NCBI GenBank assembly: GCA_007122505.1
Contig: SKTQ01000108.1
Coordinates: 1 to 5,466 of the forward strand
Source of the DNA: Bacteroidales bacterium
Lineage (GTDB): Bacteria; Bacteroidota; Bacteroidia; Bacteroidales; UBA7960
Reading direction: 5' to 3'
Length of the DNA stretch: 5,466 bases
In this document: positions 1 to 4,705 of the stretch, one piece after another
How positions within the stretch are numbered: position 1 is the first letter of the stretch
How the letters are laid out: the number at the start of each line of letters is the position of its first letter
Made by a program: the position numbers and the translations under genes
The notes under the pieces: model-generated
The model's database searches: none
What the model was told of the DNA's origin: nothing
What the model saw: only the letters and a program-made list of their open reading frames with translations

Positions 1-157
1 AAATCGCCTGTTCGTACAAACGAACCTCAAAATCCGGATAGCTTTCCAAGACAGTATATGGATACTCTTCAATGCCGCGGGAACTTTCGGAAGCCCTAAG
101 ACTGATACCGGTCATGGCCGTGAGAAAAATGACTGCTAAAATGACGGTGGTTTTCAT
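1..157 (-). CDS. SOUL-family heme-binding-like protein, secreted (5' end only)
   Basis: The reverse strand reads from an ATG at 157-155 through 52 codons and leaves the window still open, so only the N-terminus is visible. Residues 1 to about 22 (MKTTVILAVIFLTAMTGIS, then LRA) look like a Sec signal peptide: a Lys near the start, a hydrophobic core and a small residue before the cut. Just after it, the segment IEEYPYTVLESYPDFEVRLY matches the characteristic N-terminal strand of the SOUL/HEBP heme-binding family, where an 'E-x-P-x-Y-x-V-x-E...-x-F-E-[VI]-R-x-Y' pattern is typical. Members bind heme or related tetrapyrroles; the bacterial role is poorly defined, and export to the periplasm or envelope is inferred from the signal peptide. 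It is transcribed divergently from the ornithine aminotransferase gene. No ribosome binding site or TAnnTTTG promoter was found on its strand. The family call rests on about 25 residues. Confidence 0.75.
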   Translation of the reverse strand, partial: MKTTVILAVIFLTAMTGISLRASESSRGIEEYPYTVLESYPDFEVRLYEQAI

Positions 158-164
158 GTTTGTG

Positions 165-228
165 ATGTTTGAAGTGTGTGAAATGTCGAAATGTGTGAAA
201 GGTGAAAAAGTCAAAATGTGAAAATGAT
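165..228 (+). repeat. Degenerate 8-bp periodic repeat (AAATGTGn type), left copy
   Basis: Eight consecutive octamers can be laid out in register: atgtttga, agtgtgtg, aaatgtcg, aaatgtgt, gaaaggtg, aaaaagtc, aaaatgtg, aaaatgat. The common core is AAATGTG. The octamer AAAATGTG at 213-220 is the exact reverse complement of CACATTTT, which begins the array at 4251-4346, so the two arrays are the same element in opposite orientation. It ends 7 bases before the SOUL start codon and would lie in that gene's 5' leader. The units are quite diverged, so the register is less certain here than in the right-hand copy. Confidence 0.55.
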
Positions 229-507
229 TTACTTTGCTTGTCATATTTGCTCATGATGATTGAGCGGCGAAACTGTATTAATTGAATTGATTTTCAAAAG
301 AAGAAACACTTAATCTCATAAAATGTTTAACGATTTAGGGAAAAAGATAAACAAAAAATTTATTTGATCATGTGCGGATATGTTTTCTGATTGCTTAATA
401 CAACATAACCTCACTGTAATTCTGTGTTTTATGTCAAAGTTGTGAAAAAATTAACATTTTAAAGATAAAACATATTGAATAAAGTTTTTTAATCAAAAGG
501 CTTTTGC

Positions 508-515
508 TATATTTG
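508..515 (+). promoter_or_regulatory. Bacteroidetes-type -7 promoter element for rocD
   Basis: TATATTTG fits the TAnnTTTG consensus recognised by the Bacteroidetes primary sigma factor. It would start transcription near 520 and give a leader of about 70 bases. A -33 TTG element is not present at the usual spacing; a T-run at 485-490 sits about where one would be expected. The call rests mainly on the -7 match. Confidence 0.5.
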
Positions 516-577
516 CGCTTTCTCCTGCGAAAATTCATTTTTTCAATAAATTATCTTTTTTATTCACAAACTTTAAA

Positions 578-583
578 AAGGAG
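578..583 (+). promoter_or_regulatory. Ribosome binding site of rocD
   Basis: AAGGAG ends 6 bases before the ATG at 590. It is unusual here because the other starts in the window have no clear Shine-Dalgarno. It fixes the start codon choice for rocD and suggests strong translation. Confidence 0.75.
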
Positions 584-589
584 CAGGTT

Positions 590-1822
590 ATGATTACCAC
601 AGAAAAGATCACGTCGTCGCAGCAGGCGATCGCACTGGAGGATAAGCACGGTGCGCATAATTATCACCCTTTGCCCGTGGTTTTGTCACGCGGAGAAGGC
701 GTATATGTTTGGGATGTTGAAGGAAAGCGCTATTACGACTTCCTGTCGGCTTATTCGGCCGTGAACCAGGGACACTGTCATCCAAAGATTGTTGACGCAC
801 TCATTGAACAAACCAAAAAACTGGCACTCACTTCAAGGGCTTTTCACAATGATGTGCTCGGTGTTTATGAAAAATATATCACCGAATTGTTTGGATACGA
901 CAAGGTGTTGCCTATGAATACGGGAGCTGAAGCCGTTGAAACGGCCATCAAACTTTGCCGCAAATGGGCTTACAGGAAGAAAGGCGTACCGGAGAACCAG
1001 GCAAAGATCGTCGTATGTGAAAACAATTTCCACGGACGTACCACCACCATTGTATCGTTTTCAAACGATCCCGATGGTTACAGCGATTATGGCCCATTTA
1101 CGCCTGGTTTTGTCCGCATCCCTTATAACGATTTGTGTGCCCTTGGCAATGCATTGAAAGACCCCAATGTTGCCGGTTTCCTGTTTGAGCCGATCCAGGG
1201 GGAGGCAGGGGTGTTTGTTCCCGATGAGGGATATCTCAAAAAGGCCTATGACCTTTGCAAAAAGCACAATGTATTGTATATGGCTGACGAGGTACAGACA
1301 GGTATTGCACGTACCGGTAAAATGCTGGCCTGCGACCATGAAAATGTGAAACCTGATGTAGTAATCCTTGGTAAAGCCATCAGCGGCGGGATTTATCCCG
1401 TATCAGCAGTGTTGGCCAATGATGATGTGATGCTGGTGATCAAGCCCGGTCAGCACGGTTCCACCTTTGGCGGTAACCCGGTTGCCGCAAAAGTAGCCAT
1501 GGCCGCTCTTGAAGTGATCCGCGAGGAAAAGCTGGCCGAAAGGGCCGAGTATCTTGGTGAGGTTCTGCGCAGGGAACTGCGTGCCATCAAATCAGAGATG
1601 CTTACACTCGTAAGAGGAAAGGGACTGCTCAATGCCATCGTGATCAAGCCGAAAAACGGAAAAGAAGCCATGGACGTTTGCCTGAAAATGAAAGAGCTGG
1701 GCTTGCTGGCAAAACCCACTCACGGCGATAAAATACGTTTTGCGCCACCTTTGGTGATCACCGAAGAGCAACTCATGGAATGTGTAAGTATTATTCGTGA
1801 AGCAATCGAATCATTCGAATAG
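590..1822 (+). CDS. rocD: Ornithine aminotransferase (ornithine-oxo-acid transaminase)
   Basis: A PLP enzyme that moves the delta-amino group of ornithine to 2-oxoglutarate, giving glutamate-5-semialdehyde/pyrroline-5-carboxylate and glutamate and linking arginine/ornithine with proline metabolism in the cytoplasm. At 410 residues it has the usual length for this class III aminotransferase. Known functional residues of human OAT align at a constant offset of 30: Tyr25, Tyr55, Phe147, Arg150 (in NNFHGR), Glu205 (QGEAG), Asp233 and Gln236 (MADEVQTG), the PLP lysine Lys262 (GKAISGG), Thr292 (STFGG) and Arg383 (KIRFAPP). The paired Tyr25 and Glu205 favour ornithine over acetylornithine or GABA as substrate. 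NTGAEAVE (110-117) is the phosphate-binding loop region. The start at 590 is fixed by AAGGAG six bases upstream. It is probably monocistronic: a strong terminator follows and the spacer upstream is divergent. No defects are visible. Confidence 0.96.
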   Translation: MITTEKITSSQQAIALEDKHGAHNYHPLPVVLSRGEGVYVWDVEGKRYYDFLSAYSAVNQGHCHPKIVDALIEQTKKLALTSRAFHNDVLGVYEKYITELFGYDKVLPMNTGAEAVETAIKLCRKWAYRKKGVPENQAKIVVCENNFHGRTTTIVSFSNDPDGYSDYGPFTPGFVRIPYNDLCALGNALKDPNVAGFLFEPIQGEAGVFVPDEGYLKKAYDLCKKHNVLYMADEVQTGIARTGKMLACDHENVKPDVVILGKAISGGIYPVSAVLANDDVMLVIKPGQHGSTFGGNPVAAKVAMAALEVIREEKLAERAEYLGEVLRRELRAIKSEMLTLVRGKGLLNAIVIKPKNGKEAMDVCLKMKELGLLAKPTHGDKIRFAPPLVITEEQLMECVSIIREAIESFE

Positions 1823-1884
1823 TCTGAAATGTCTTTCTGTGCGCCTCTTGCGCCGGAAATGGCACGAAAGGAAAATCACAAACA

Positions 1885-1920
1885 AAAGGGATGGCACTAT
1901 GACCATCCCTTTCTCTTTTC
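1885..1920 (+). terminator. Intrinsic terminator after rocD
   Basis: AAAGGGATGG (1885-1894) pairs perfectly with CCATCCCTTT (1903-1912) around an 8-base loop. A pyrimidine tract rich in T (TTTCTCTTTTC, 1910-1920) follows. It lies 63 bases after the rocD stop and before the methyltransferase promoter, so it should separate the two transcripts. Confidence 0.85.
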
Positions 1921-1933
1921 TCAAACGAATTGT

Positions 1934-1941
1934 TATCTTTG
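1934..1941 (+). promoter_or_regulatory. Bacteroidetes-type -7 promoter element for the methyltransferase gene
   Basis: TATCTTTG is a full TAnnTTTG match just after the rocD terminator. The start site would be near 1948, leaving a leader of about 30 bases before the ATG at 1980. A -33 TTG is not obvious at the usual distance. Confidence 0.6.
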
Positions 1942-1979
1942 TATCCATATTTACGTATATAAATGTATGAGAATTTGTT

Positions 1980-2609
1980 ATGGATAAGTATGCCAACAGT
2001 ATTGCCAAAAGATATGATACACTGTCCACGCAGGATTGTTGTCTGTCCTGCGGCGGTGCCTTGTCTTTTGCGGAGGTGAAGCCGGGAGATGTGTGTATAG
2101 ACCTTGGCTGCGGCAAAGGCCGCGATGTGCTGCGCATGGCTACCCTGGCCGGAGAGGAAGGGCATGCTTATGGTGTTGATATTTCTGACGGGATGATGGA
2201 CACAGCCGGAAAACAGGCTGAAATAATTGGATTAAAGAACATTGGCTTTGTCAAATCCCCGCTTGAGGAGATCTCACTGGAAGATGGCATTGCCAACGTG
2301 ATTATCTCCAATTGTACCATCAACCACTCATTGCAGCAGGATAAGGTATGGCAGGAAATTGCCCGGTTGTTAAAAAAAGGAGGGCATTTTGTGGTAAGTG
2401 ACATTTATGCTGTGGAGACGGTGCCGGACAAATTCAGAAACGATCCCGAAATGGTTGCCGAATGCTGGGCCGGTGCCGTAACAAGAGAAGTCTATTTTGA
2501 AAATGTCATCAAAGCCGGCTTGCATAGCATAGAAATTATGGAAGAGTCGCAACCCTACGAAAAAGGGAAAATAAAAGTGGCCAGCTTCACCATAAAGGGA
2601 ATGAAGTAA
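1980..2609 (+). CDS. ArsM-like class I SAM-dependent methyltransferase
   Basis: A 209-residue cytoplasmic Rossmann-fold methyltransferase. Motif I is CIDLGCGKGRD (39-49), with the acidic ribose-binding residue in GVDIS (Asp67). NVIISNCTINH (106-116), then LLKKGGHFVVSDI (130-142) and ECWAGAVTREVYFENVIKAGL (161-181) follow the arsenite methyltransferase (ArsM) pattern closely. They include Cys112 and Cys162, which sit where ArsM keeps its two core arsenic-binding cysteines. The N-terminus holds Cys20, Cys21 and Cys24 in a short CCLSCGG segment that runs straight into the SAM domain; typical ArsM proteins (around 260-280 residues) have a longer Cys-rich stretch there. The substrate is therefore uncertain: arsenite or another thiophilic metalloid, or a thiol on the neighbouring Cys peptide. 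An in-frame TGA at 1968-1970 limits the start to the ATG at 1980, and no Shine-Dalgarno is present. The gene ends 67 bases before the small peptide ORF. The fold is secure; the substrate is not. Confidence 0.85.
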   Translation: MDKYANSIAKRYDTLSTQDCCLSCGGALSFAEVKPGDVCIDLGCGKGRDVLRMATLAGEEGHAYGVDISDGMMDTAGKQAEIIGLKNIGFVKSPLEEISLEDGIANVIISNCTINHSLQQDKVWQEIARLLKKGGHFVVSDIYAVETVPDKFRNDPEMVAECWAGAVTREVYFENVIKAGLHSIEIMEESQPYEKGKIKVASFTIKGMK

Positions 2610-2622
2610 AGTTGTTTTTAAT

Positions 2623-2630
2623 TATGTTTG
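2623..2630 (+). promoter_or_regulatory. Possible -7 promoter element for the peptide-radical SAM pair
   Basis: TATGTTTG matches TAnnTTTG and begins 14 bases after the methyltransferase stop. Transcription from it would start near 2637, about 40 bases before the peptide ATG at 2677. No -33 TTG lies at the expected spacing (GTTG at 2611-2614 is too close). No terminator is visible between 2610 and 2676, so read-through from the methyltransferase gene is equally possible. Confidence 0.4.
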
Positions 2631-2676
2631 TACCGTAAGGTGGATATAAACAATGAATCTATAAATATTTTTTTGG

Positions 2677-2787
2677 ATGAAAACGCTGATCAAGAAAGAA
2701 AAAAAACAGGAAAAGCAGAATAAGAATAAGCAGCAGGCACAGTGTTGTGCAAAAACCTCAGTGGCGCTGGCTGGCTGCCATGACTAA
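2677..2787 (+). CDS. Small Cys-containing peptide, candidate RiPP precursor (36 aa)
   Basis: An ATG at 2677 opens 36 codons ending in TAA at 2785-2787; an in-frame TAA at 2662-2664 excludes a longer form. Residues 1-20 are very polar and basic (8 Lys, many Gln/Asn/Glu), as expected of a leader. The last part, AQCCAKTSVALAGCHD (21-36), is small, neutral and carries the only three cysteines: Cys23, Cys24 and Cys34. This leader/core split, plus the position 38 bases before the radical SAM/SPASM ORF, is the standard look of a precursor peptide whose cysteines become thioether donors (sactipeptide or ranthipeptide type). There is no signal peptide or GG cleavage motif. It has no clear Shine-Dalgarno, like most genes here. 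I do not recognise a named precursor family. The alternatives are a metal-binding peptide or a chance ORF; the placement and composition argue against chance, but only conservation would settle it. Confidence 0.6.
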   Translation: MKTLIKKEKKQEKQNKNKQQAQCCAKTSVALAGCHD

Positions 2788-2825
2788 TATTGCGTTCCGG
2801 GACCTGTTTGAAGAATCCATCCTGC

Positions 2826-4130
2826 ATGCGTCTTTCGACACATAATATTGTATCTGAAATACCGGATACGGACAGGTATGTGATTGCCAACCTGTTATCC
2901 GGCCATGCCGACGTGATTACCTCCAAAGAGCTGCAAGCCTTGCAGCAAAGCGGTGATCAGCCGCTTCCTCAATTTGTGGAAAAGGGTTATGTTGTTGATC
3001 CTGAAGAGGAACAGCAGCGTTATCGTATGGCATACCTGGATTATTTGGAAGAACGTGACCGTGAAGAGCTCCAGTTGTTTTTTGTCCCTACCTATCAATG
3101 CAACTTCCATTGCAGTTATTGCTACCAGGCACCCTATTTGTCTGAACCCGACCATCTGCTGCCACCGGTTATTGATGCTTTTTTCAATTTCGTTGCCGGC
3201 CAATATGGCAACAGGAAACGCTATGTAACGCTTTTTGGCGGCGAACCCCTGCTCTCCGGCAAGGTTTTCAGGGAGGGCATCGGGCGTTTTGTTGAATCCT
3301 GCGCTGCAAACCGGCTCGATCTGGCCGTTGTTACCAACGGCTACCACCTGGATGAGTATCTGGATATGTTTTCTGCGGTAAATATTCGTGAAATACAGCT
3401 AACCCTTGATGGCACCGAGGAAGTCCATAACCGGCGGAGGCCGCACAAAGGAGGCAAAAAAAGCTTCGCTCGTATTGTGGATGCCATTGATGAGTGTTTG
3501 AATGCGGGGATGCAGGTGAATCTGCGGATGGTGTTGGATAAGGAAAACATGGACAACCTGCCGGAACTTGCCCGTTTTGCCATCAAAAAAGGATGGACAG
3601 CATCGCCCTTGTTCAAGACCCAGTTAGGGCGTAATTATGAGCTTCATCATTGCCATTCCGGGCCATCAACTCTGTATTCACGCCTTTCCATGTACCGTGA
3701 CCTCTATCATCTGATCAAAAAACACCCGGAAATCCTGGAGTTTCACCGCCCGGCTTTCAGCGTTGCCCGTTTTCTGAAAGAAAACGGGTCTTTGCCGCCG
3801 CCGTTGTTTGATGCCTGCCCGGCATGCAAGGGTGAATGGGCTTTTGACTATAAGGGAAACATTTACAGCTGTACGGCAACGGTCGGCAAACCCGGTGAAG
3901 AGCTCGGTAGCTTTTATCCGGAAGTGACACTGAAGCAAGAGAGAATCGAAACCTGGCAACAGCGGGATGTTTTTGCCATTGATGACTGCCGCACCTGCAA
4001 TTTACAACTGGTTTGCGGCGGAGGCTGCGGCGCCGTGGCAAAAAACAGGGAAGGGCATATTCTGGCTACCGATTGCCGTCCCGTGTCAGAATTGCTCGGA
4101 ATGGGCGTAGCTACCTATTTTTCTCCATAA
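2826..4130 (+). CDS. Radical SAM/SPASM protein, probable peptide maturase
   Basis: A 434-residue enzyme, numbered from the ATG at 2826. Residues 1 to about 85 form an N-terminal region (RYVIANLLSGHADVIT, then FVEKGYVVD) of the kind that precedes the barrel in many peptide maturases and may bind a leader. The radical SAM cluster motif is CNFHCSYC (Cys92, Cys96, Cys99), followed by the SAM-binding GGEP (138-141), VVTNGYH (168-174) and the LTLDG strand (192-196). The C-terminus is a full SPASM domain: Cys334-x9-Gly-x4-Cys349, then Cys388-x2-Cys391-x5-Cys397-x3-Cys401 and Cys417, plus an extra Cys331 in CPAC, enough for two auxiliary [4Fe-4S] clusters. SPASM enzymes commonly modify peptides or proteins (thioether or C-C links), and the small Cys peptide just upstream is the obvious substrate. 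A TTG at 2790, two bases after the peptide stop, would add 12 residues; the ATG is preferred because MRLSTHN begins the family-like sequence. No B12-binding domain is present. Confidence 0.9.
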   Translation: MRLSTHNIVSEIPDTDRYVIANLLSGHADVITSKELQALQQSGDQPLPQFVEKGYVVDPEEEQQRYRMAYLDYLEERDREELQLFFVPTYQCNFHCSYCYQAPYLSEPDHLLPPVIDAFFNFVAGQYGNRKRYVTLFGGEPLLSGKVFREGIGRFVESCAANRLDLAVVTNGYHLDEYLDMFSAVNIREIQLTLDGTEEVHNRRRPHKGGKKSFARIVDAIDECLNAGMQVNLRMVLDKENMDNLPELARFAIKKGWTASPLFKTQLGRNYELHHCHSGPSTLYSRLSMYRDLYHLIKKHPEILEFHRPAFSVARFLKENGSLPPPLFDACPACKGEWAFDYKGNIYSCTATVGKPGEELGSFYPEVTLKQERIETWQQRDVFAIDDCRTCNLQLVCGGGCGAVAKNREGHILATDCRPVSELLGMGVATYFSP

Positions 4131-4185
4131 TATCGGGCCTGACCTTTTCACATGTACATACACTATTGCCTGACTTTTTATTCCT

Positions 4186-4225
4186 CGCAAAGGCCGCAAA
4201 ATTATTCACGCAAAAAGCGCAAAGG
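4186..4225 (+). repeat. GCAAA-type degenerate intergenic repeat
   Basis: CGCAAAGG, CGCAAAA, ACGCAAAAAG and CGCAAAGG recur within 40 bases. It resembles the 'CGCAAAG / CTTTGCG' short repeats seen in spacers of many environmental Bacteroidetes genomes (recollection, not a search). Its function is unknown. Confidence 0.5.
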
Positions 4226-4250
4226 ATAACCACCTAAGAAGATTAATCGA

Positions 4251-4346
4251 CACATTTTCACATTTTCACATTGATTCATTTTCACATTGATTCATTAGTA
4301 CATTGGTACATTTTCACATTGATAAATTGGCACATTGGTACATTTC
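4251..4346 (+). repeat. Octamer tandem repeat, 12 units, consensus YACATTKN (right copy)
   Basis: Twelve octamers fit in exact register with no gaps: CACATTTT twice, then CACATTGA, TTCATTTT, CACATTGA, TTCATTAG, TACATTGG, TACATTTT, CACATTGA, TAAATTGG, CACATTGG, TACATTTC. Eleven of the twelve carry CATT at positions 3-6, and the remaining one has AATT. The variation falls in the flanks, with a few words (CACATTGA, CACATTTT, TACATTnn, TTCATTnn) reused. The strict 8-base period sets it apart from ordinary AT-rich spacer. It ends 57 bases before the -7 element of the B12 unit and is inverted relative to the repeat at 165-228. Confidence 0.85.
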
Positions 4347-4403
4347 CCCGATCATTCACCAACCCCCGCCAAAATAACAGATGTCTGCATTTAAAAAAAA
4401 CTG

Positions 4404-4411
4404 TACCTTTG
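4404..4411 (+). promoter_or_regulatory. Bacteroidetes-type -7 promoter element for the riboswitch/receptor unit
   Basis: TACCTTTG matches TAnnTTTG. The predicted start near 4418 coincides with the first base of the riboswitch P1 stem at 4419, which supports both calls. No strong -33 TTG is visible. Confidence 0.65.
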
Positions 4412-4418
4412 CCCCCGT

Positions 4419-4586
4419 ACAGGTTCCGGCCCCCCATCGGGCAAGCCGGATGAAAAGGGAACCGGGTGAGAATCCCGGACAGTTCCCGCTGCTGTGAGTT
4501 CCTTTATGTGTGTTTGTCACTCCAATGCCACTGCCCAACAGGGTGGGAAGGCGATAAACACGGAACAAGTCAGAAGACCTGCCTGT
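4419..4586 (+). promoter_or_regulatory. Cobalamin (adenosylcobalamin) riboswitch aptamer
   Basis: The landmarks of the cobalamin aptamer occur in order: ACAGG (4419-4423) closing P1 with CCTGT (4582-4586); AAAAGGGAACCGGGTGAGAA then TCCCGG, with CCGGG (4462-4466) pairing CCCGG (4474-4478); TTCCCGCTGCTGTGAG (4483-4498); GCCACTG (4527-4533); GGTGGGAAGGCG (4542-4553); and the B12 box AAGTCAGAAGACCTGCC (4567-4583). Binding of a B12 coenzyme normally lowers expression of the downstream uptake gene, here the receptor at 4706. The aptamer is followed by about 120 bases of leader. Confidence 0.95.
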
Positions 4587-4705
4587 CAAAAAAAACCAAT
4601 AGTAACCTTCGGGAAAAAGGCGAATTGATTCATGACCGCATCAGGTAGTTTCTTGGTCAGGCATCCAGTCAAAGCCGCTTTGTTTGCCGGTAAAACAACA
4701 TCACC
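4587..4705 (+). promoter_or_regulatory. Riboswitch expression platform / receptor leader
   Basis: This leader can form mutually exclusive pairings with the 3' side of the aptamer: CAGGT (4642-4646) with ACCTG (4577-4581), and CAGGCA (4658-4663) with TGCCTG (4580-4585). Both would compete with P1. A local stem TGACC (4633-4637) / GGTCA (4655-4659) is an alternative. There is no T-tract that would make an intrinsic terminator and no clear Shine-Dalgarno, so control of translation initiation is the likelier mode. These pairings were found by eye and are short. Confidence 0.4.

Larger units (their letters stand above)
158..589. other. Divergent intergenic region, AT-rich, no gene seen
   Basis: This 432-base spacer separates the minus-strand SOUL gene from rocD. 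It holds the octamer repeat (165-228) and, at its right end, a -7-like promoter element and ribosome binding site for rocD. Between about 230 and 500 the DNA is strongly AT-rich. The ATG-started frames I followed there ended within about 15 codons. I saw no convincing dyad, operator or RNA structure. Confidence 0.6.
4131..4403. other. Intergenic region with two kinds of repeat, no gene seen
   Basis: This spacer between the radical SAM gene and the B12-regulated receptor unit contains a GCAAA-type repeat (4186-4225) and an octamer array (4251-4346). I found no convincing terminator after the radical SAM stop at 4130 and no supported ORF; a 25-codon frame from the ATG at 4152 overlaps the repeat and has no support. 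Confidence 0.6.

Noticed and set aside
1791..2165. Minus-strand frames across the rocD-methyltransferase spacer (to 124 codons)
   Set aside because: They run through the terminator hairpin, the promoter and the start of a well-supported methyltransferase gene; the translation has no family features.
590..2609. rocD and methyltransferase as one operon
   Set aside because: A 10-bp perfect hairpin with a T-rich tail and then a separate -7 element lie between them.
2677..2787. Selenocysteine in the small peptide
   Set aside because: The frame ends in TAA, not TGA, and no in-frame TGA occurs, so there is no site for Sec.
2790..2825. TTG start giving a 446-residue radical SAM protein
   Set aside because: The 12 extra residues (with two Cys) look like spacer translation, and the ATG at 2826 begins the sequence that resembles the family; kept only as a possibility.
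4251..4346. CRISPR array
   Set aside because: Units are 8 bases, contiguous and degenerate; there are no 25-40 base identical repeats or unique spacers, and no cas genes.
4356..4589. Minus-strand 77-codon frame
   Set aside because: It lies over the cobalamin riboswitch, whose conserved RNA landmarks explain the sequence.
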